A DNA stretch of 64,000 bases from Phlebiopsis flavidoalba (Eukaryota; Basidiomycota; Agaricomycetes; Polyporales; Phanerochaetaceae), in NCBI GenBank assembly GCA_035772785.1, contig JAOCPU010000019.1, forward strand, positions 248,001 to 312,000, in the 5' to 3' direction. This document shows positions 59,188 through 64,000 of this stretch, piece by piece. Position 1 is the stretch's first letter, and each line of letters starts with the position of its first letter. Below the pieces are notes generated by a model. It made no database searches, was not told the origin of the DNA, and was given only the letters and a program-made list of their open reading frames with translations. Position numbers and translations under genes: made by a program.

Positions 59188-61566
59188 ATGGTTGCAGGAC
59201 TCCGACGCGTAACTGCGCTTCTGCTGCTTCGGGCACCCTCGCACGCGAGCTGGACGACCTTCACCGTGCACATGCTTTGGCTGACGACCCCCCACCCAGG
59301 CAAGATGACACGCCTGGTCTTCGTGAACGTACTTTCCGCTGGGAACTTTACGACAAACGCTCACCACTTCTATTACCAGAAGGGGGTCACCTACAACATC
59401 TTCACGCCCGTCAAGTTTCCGACTTTGCGCAATGTAGAGGTTGCAATAGAAGGGGAAATCTTGACTTACCCGGACGACATCCCAACTGTCCAAGGTATGT
59501 CCACTTCCTTTCATCTTTCTAACGAATATCATTTACGATATGAACATCAAATCTCAGCTGCTGTGGCGTCATCGGTATGTCCCCTATATGATTTCTCTGT
59601 GCACATGCTGATGAATACTCACTAGAAATATCCTGGAGCATGGTGCACCTCTGTGAACAAAGAATTTCCGTCCATAAATCATGAGCTAAGGCTAGGATGT
59701 CCTTTTTCTAGGATAAACATTCTCTGGAGGCACAAACGTTACCTTCAGGGGCAACTACGGACCCGCAATGGGGTTGGATATGACGGCCATTGGTCCAAGC
59801 GGTAAGTACTATACATGTTTGTGTGATACTGTACGCAGTCACCTGTCTCATAAAATGGCATCATCTCCCCTTTTCATAGTGGTGGGACGCCAACCAGCAA
59901 ACGAACAGGCCTCATGGCGTCGCATTCAGTAAAATTTAACGGAGGAGCTATCTCCAATGTCAAAATCTGGAAGGCATGTAACATTGTGCCAATGATAAAA
60001 CACCACACTTCTCACATTTGTAATCCCTCAGCCGGTTGGATGGAACTTTGCCACCAGAGCGGGTCTTCAAACCTGCAGATCACAAATAACAAGATTCTAG
60101 CCGTCTCCAGTACAGGAGTATGCTCTCATCCCCTCCACCAAAAATTTGTCGCTAACTTGAACCTCAATCACCATAGTCGTTTCCATTCAATACGTATGTA
60201 TATGCTCTCTTCACAGCCACCTCTGATCCCGATGACATGACCTGAACTACAGCGACGGTACGTATTTACTATACTTCTGAGCACCCTGGATAATGACTGT
60301 CTAATCAGGTTCGTTTTCTGCGGGAGGCACGAACTTGACTTTCTCCGGAAACCACATCGAGAATGGAGATGACTGTCTCACGGTTGGAAATGGAGCTAAG
60401 AATATTCATTGGACGTAAGCTCACTCCTCATGTCGAGTGTCAACCCGCACACTTAACGAGCACTCGTCGGCCAGGGACTCGTTCTGTGCCAACGGCCAAT
60501 GGGCTCTCTATTGGGTCTCTGGGCTCAGGCGGATCGGTCGCCGACGTGGCAAAAACGTGCTGTGCGTGTGCGTTGTTGATTTACATATACACTGTCTTTG
60601 TCATTCTTATTCGACGATAGAATTGAGAATACTGTCATGGTACGCATACCAACTTGCTTATAAATTACATAGACTGACTCTGTGGTAGCAAAATTCCCTC
60701 TACGGCGCGAGGTTTAAGAGCTGGACGGGTGGAAACGCCGACTTGCACGCACGCAAGTACGTCGTTTGCCTACCTTCTAAGAAAACATGATTAATGTGCC
60801 TCTCTCGGCGTAGTCATAACCTGGAGAAATATAGCCTTCAAGAATGTGCCGTTCCCCGTAAGAATATGCTCTTTACCTCCAGGAAATCCCATTTGCACAC
60901 AGTACCACAGATATACGTCACCCAAAAGTGCGTTATTCCGCACCCGACTGCGTATACTCGCTAATAACCCCCCATTTTCCCATAAAAAGTTATTATGACC
61001 AGGAGGTTCGTCCTGATAGGAAATTATCCTCTGAGAGATATTGACTCACCAGTGGCTCCAGGTCGGACCTCCGTCTACCGACGGCCCGATCAACAACACA
61101 CACATTCAAGGACTTCCTTTCCAAAATTTCGCAGGCACGATAGAAGAGTAAGTGATCATCCATTGAACAACATGAACGTCCGTTCAAGCCACACTGTGAC
61201 TAGCCATCCTTATGTCGAGGGGTCATGTGTAAGCGACCCCCTGTTGGTACGCGGTGCCAGGCGCCAACGGGTAAAGAAGTGATCATTTTTGACCTATACC
61301 CGAACATGGTACGCGTCTTATTTTCTCGCTGGCTAGAGCATGTGCATGACCTGATAGTTCAGCTACCAACATCGTCGCAAAGGACATCTGCCGCTGTCAC
61401 AGAGACCTGGCGCGCAGGTCCCGCGTTCATGTGCAACGCGACCACGGTGAGCAACATGGCGAAGCCGGAATGTCACAACCCGTCTGACACTGTTTCTAGA
61501 TCACCAGCGACGTCGGATTTAAAATGCTTGGATGGACCGTTCATTCCAACGAAAGCGGGATTCTAG
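59188..61566 (+). CDS. GH28 polygalacturonase (exo-type likely), secreted
   Basis: Hydrolyses alpha-1,4-galacturonan of pectin. ATG 59188 gives a signal (MVAGLRRVTALLLLRAPSHA). Then ALSAGNFTTNA-like sequence, FQKGVTYNIFTPVKFPTLRN, VEVAIEGEILTYPDDIPTVQ, FSGGTNVTFRG, RPHGVAFSKI, GGAISNVKIWK, PVGWNFA, GSSNLQITNNKILAVSSTG, GGTNLTFSGNHIENGDDCLT (catalytic DD), HGLSIGSLGSGGSVADVA (G-H-G), YGARFKSWTGG (R-x-K), NITWRNIAFKNVPFPI, YYDQEVRPDR, DLPYVEGSCVSDP, KEVIIFDLYPN and the C-terminus ITSDVGFKMLDGPFIPTKAG, stop 61566. All GH28 catalytic residues visible. Many short introns; several one-base shifts. Beta-helix fold. Exo versus endo is inferred from length and the wide GH28 N-terminal part, not proven. 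Confidence 0.87.
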
Positions 61567-61628
61567 GCGCATCAACATTGTGGATGCGCTCAAAGGGGGC
61601 GTTGCTAAGATGTGTAGACCTTACGACG

Positions 61629-62560
61629 TTATATACCATACATCTTCCTCGCGTTTCTCTCTAGAGACTTTCATCACGCTCTCCATGTCCCATGACTCGG
61701 CACCGCACCCGCCTCGTTTGCGACTACGCGCAACGTTACAACTCCGCTGTCCAAGGCAGCATGGCGGTGTGGCAGAGTGGCAGCCTGCGGCCCTTGATCT
61801 CGGGTAGCGCACCGTACAGGTTGCCAGGGATCATAAACGGCGCGGTCAGTCTCGAGGACTATGCGTAGGCGTTCTGGCGAGACGGATGGTGTGCCGGGTG
61901 ACGGCGCTACCATTTGTCGCACCAACGGCGGATGTGTTGAGGTTCGAGGAGTACGTTTATGACGCCTGATCACGAAAAGATAGCGTGAGTAAGTAGGAGG
62001 GGTGGAGGAGCGGAGAAACAAACCTGTGACACCAATGAAGAGGTTGGGGAAATGCTCCAGCATACGCGCGGCCCACTCAGGCGAGTCGGTGTAGCAATGT
62101 ATGTGTATCTGCGACACATCAGTAGGCGTTGAGCAGTATTACTGAGACTACGTACCCTGTGTGATCCCCTTAGGCACCCTCCGCCTTCATGATCCTCTCG
62201 GTATCGGTCCTCGCCCAGCTCCGCCCTCGCCGAGTGTGGCGAATGGAATGTGAGAGCTATGCCGAGTCGGACGGCCTGACGTAGCTGTCGTGTGAAGACC
62301 CTCTTGCTGTATCTCCCGTGGAGAGTTGTCGTAGTGGTAGTCCAAGCCAATCTCACCCCAACCTACGCACCGTGGCATGGTGCATGGCTTCGATACTACA
62401 GGTGGGTGAAGTTTGTCAATGGAACACTCAGCAGTCCAGAGCCCACGTACAATGTCCCGTTTCTAGCGCATCGTCATAGAGCTTGGCTTCGTGTCTATGG
62501 TGGCATTGAGAATGAGCATTTATCAATGAGAACCGGAGACTGGACGCTACGGTACGTACG
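61629..62560 (-). CDS. TatD-family metal-dependent hydrolase (N-terminus unresolved)
   Basis: Cut-TatD family, TIM-barrel nuclease/hydrolase. Order: CVGWGEIGLDYHYDNSPREI (metal-binding Glu), QQEVFTRQLRQAVRLG, HIHCYTDSPEWAARMLEHFP (His ligand), NLFIGVTG, VVRQMVAPSPGTPSVSPERL, RIVLETDAPFM-like sequence (catalytic Asp), LPLCHTAML, RVVANEAGAGWDMESVMKVS, RENARKMYGI, stop 61629. Frame shifts are frequent. Upstream of CVGWG, the segment with LYDDALE is probably part of the protein, but the true start and N-terminal exons are not resolved, and the canonical N-terminal H-x-H of TatD is not seen. May act in DNA repair or apoptosis-like degradation in the nucleus or mitochondria; substrate unknown. Confidence 0.72.
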
Positions 62561-62582
62561 GGTGAACACCTGCACATCTGGG

Positions 62583-62886
62583 TCAATACGATCCGAAGAC
62601 GGTATTGGACGACAAATGCTCACACCATGACAAACCAATACTCGAGTCCTCGCCCCCAGTCCTGTCTCTCGTTCTGTTTGCCTCTGCAGTCAATGCCGAG
62701 TCTGCAATCTCCTTCCACATGAGCTTATCATTGACAGGAGCTTCGCACCAGACATCAACAATTCGCCTCACACCCTCCATCGCCCATCGTACATATCCGA
62801 AGGGACGAAACCTCATAAGATCATCTCGACTGGTAGCCTTCGCAAGCCGCTTGTACGTTGCACTGAATAAGAGAGCTGCAAAGTAG
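62583..62886 (-). CDS. Unassigned exon-like open frame
   Basis: The frame reads LLFSATYKRLAKATSRDDL, MRFRPFGYVRWAMEGVRRIV, DVWCEAPVNDKLMWKEIADS and ALTAEANRTRD. Composition (balanced charge, Trp, few low-complexity runs) looks protein-coding, and a possible upstream exon lies at about 63105-63175 (ALAMSLRYLPLISSLGHFR followed by GTAAAG). I do not recognise the family. It could be an N-terminal part of the TatD-like gene to its left or a separate gene. Confidence 0.35.
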
Positions 62887-64000
62887 ACAGGAGCTGAGTG
62901 TGCGTGTCTACAAGTAGCAGCGTCGTTCCGCCTCCACAGGGGCGTTCGACGCCGGGGACGTATCAGGATGTGTGGGCAGGACGAGGTCTATTCCTCCTCG
63001 CCTGGGTCGTGTTCTTCTCTTAAAGTCCCCATTTTCGGTTCGGAGGGGCGTTGACGAGTTAGCAAGTAAGCTCAGCGAGAAAATATGCGAACAGACGAGG
63101 AACTTTACCTGAAGTGGCCAAGACTAGAGATAAGCGGCAGATACCTAAGACTCATCGCGAGGGCGTGAGTCAAGGTGAACGGTAACCGGTTGTGCCTCTT
63201 GCCCGCGATGCCGAGTCTTCTGAAACCTCTTGCAGCGGGCATCACGGTGGTTGACTGTGTAATCTAAGCAGCACAGCAGGTATCGATATTGTCGCAGAAT
63301 GTATGGCAGTAAATCGATTTCCAAGATTGGAGCGTAGTGGAGGTGCTCAGTGAAAGTGGCCGACCTGAATCAACGGAGTTGTCGAGGCATAGAATCTGAG
63401 GGGAGTAAAAGATCCAAGCTGACCCAATAAGCGGCGTTGTTTGAACATTTACCCATCCTAGGTTCAGGCCCCACCGACTGTTATGATCATCAAATCAGTG
63501 CTTACATGATAAGAAAAAGAAACAACCAAAATGTCGTGGGGAGCGCGTTTTTTGGCTTGAAGCAATTGCTGCTCTCCTAGTAGTACGCTCATTGCTAGCT
63601 ACTCGTATACACAGTGCTCTCTTGGATGGACAAAGACACCAGATCAAGCCAGCATTCAACATTTGAAGACAGCATGGAGTACTTAGCCCCACAAGTAATC
63701 CTGATGTATCTCCGGGCCGTTGGCCAAAAGCCGTCGTGGCGTTGATAGCATCACGCGTGGCAACCGCAACGTTGCATTCCGCTTCCGGCATCCAAATCGA
63801 ACTTGTCCTCATCCAACCACTATCTGCGATTGTTTCCATGTCTACCTGTATCTCGTCCCCAAATTCAGGCCCAGGTTGTAATGAAGGCGGTCTTTGTGCG
63901 TACAATAGCACGTGCGCAGTCAACATAGGAAAGCCAATGCACCAACCGTCGTTTATGTTGGACTCGCCGTATCGCTATAGCTCACCAGCACGGATACTGG
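62887..64000. other. Right end of window, no recognised gene
   Basis: Contains a possible small exon near 63105-63175 (minus) and an open frame at 63495-63926 (minus, 143 codons) beginning MLTAHVLLYAQRPPSLQPGP, without a known domain. A gene may continue past the window edge. Confidence 0.4.

Overview
The window looks like a nuclear segment from a filamentous basidiomycete, probably an Agaricomycete. Evidence: short introns (about 50-60 nt) with GT..AG borders and CTRAY-like branch sites, a mushroom-type HET-domain gene, a fungal thaumatin-like gene, a fungal 2-oxoglutarate xanthine dioxygenase, and intron-rich housekeeping genes. Almost every recognisable gene can only be read by shifting frame once or more, usually beside a homopolymer, while conserved protein sequence continues on both sides. 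I read this as residual indel errors of a long-read assembly, so 'broken' genes here are not automatically pseudogenes. Gene extents run from the inferred start codon to the inferred stop codon; introns lie inside.

Layout: 1-101, 3' part of a tRNA-Leu. 440-6687, minus-strand genes for a HET-domain protein, a thaumatin-like protein and xanthine dioxygenase, then a divergent centrin gene (7181-7792). 7.8-22.6 kb is gene-poor; it holds two paralogous two-finger C2H2 regulators (9891-10832 minus, 17028-17879 plus) and long stretches where I recognise nothing. 22.6-41.1 kb is a dense housekeeping block: ESF1, histone H3, a homeodomain regulator, a GON7-like KEOPS subunit, a class-I methyltransferase, mitochondrial ribosomal protein L2, the AAA+ ATPase RVB2, a small four-exon hypothetical gene, an SCI1-like RS-rich protein, and ribosomal proteins eL21 and uS4. 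RML2/RVB2 and eL21/uS4 are head-to-head pairs with short shared promoters.

42.6-64 kb is the accessory part. It opens with a secreted protein whose exons 2-8 each encode roughly one copy of a ~50-residue repeat (period about 211 bp of DNA, symmetric phase-2 exons), carrying a dibasic RR site and a short amphipathic Gly/Ile/Phe/Lys segment. This is the best candidate for something undescribed. Next come four tandem tannase/feruloyl-esterase genes (44773-57999, all minus). They share a 4-nt microexon, and the spacer between copies 3 and 4 carries a relic of the 5' end of the adjacent GH28 polygalacturonase gene (59188-61566, plus), which shows how the array grew. A TatD-type hydrolase gene follows. 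The esterases and the polygalacturonase are all predicted to be secreted and would act together on pectin and phenolic esters of plant walls.
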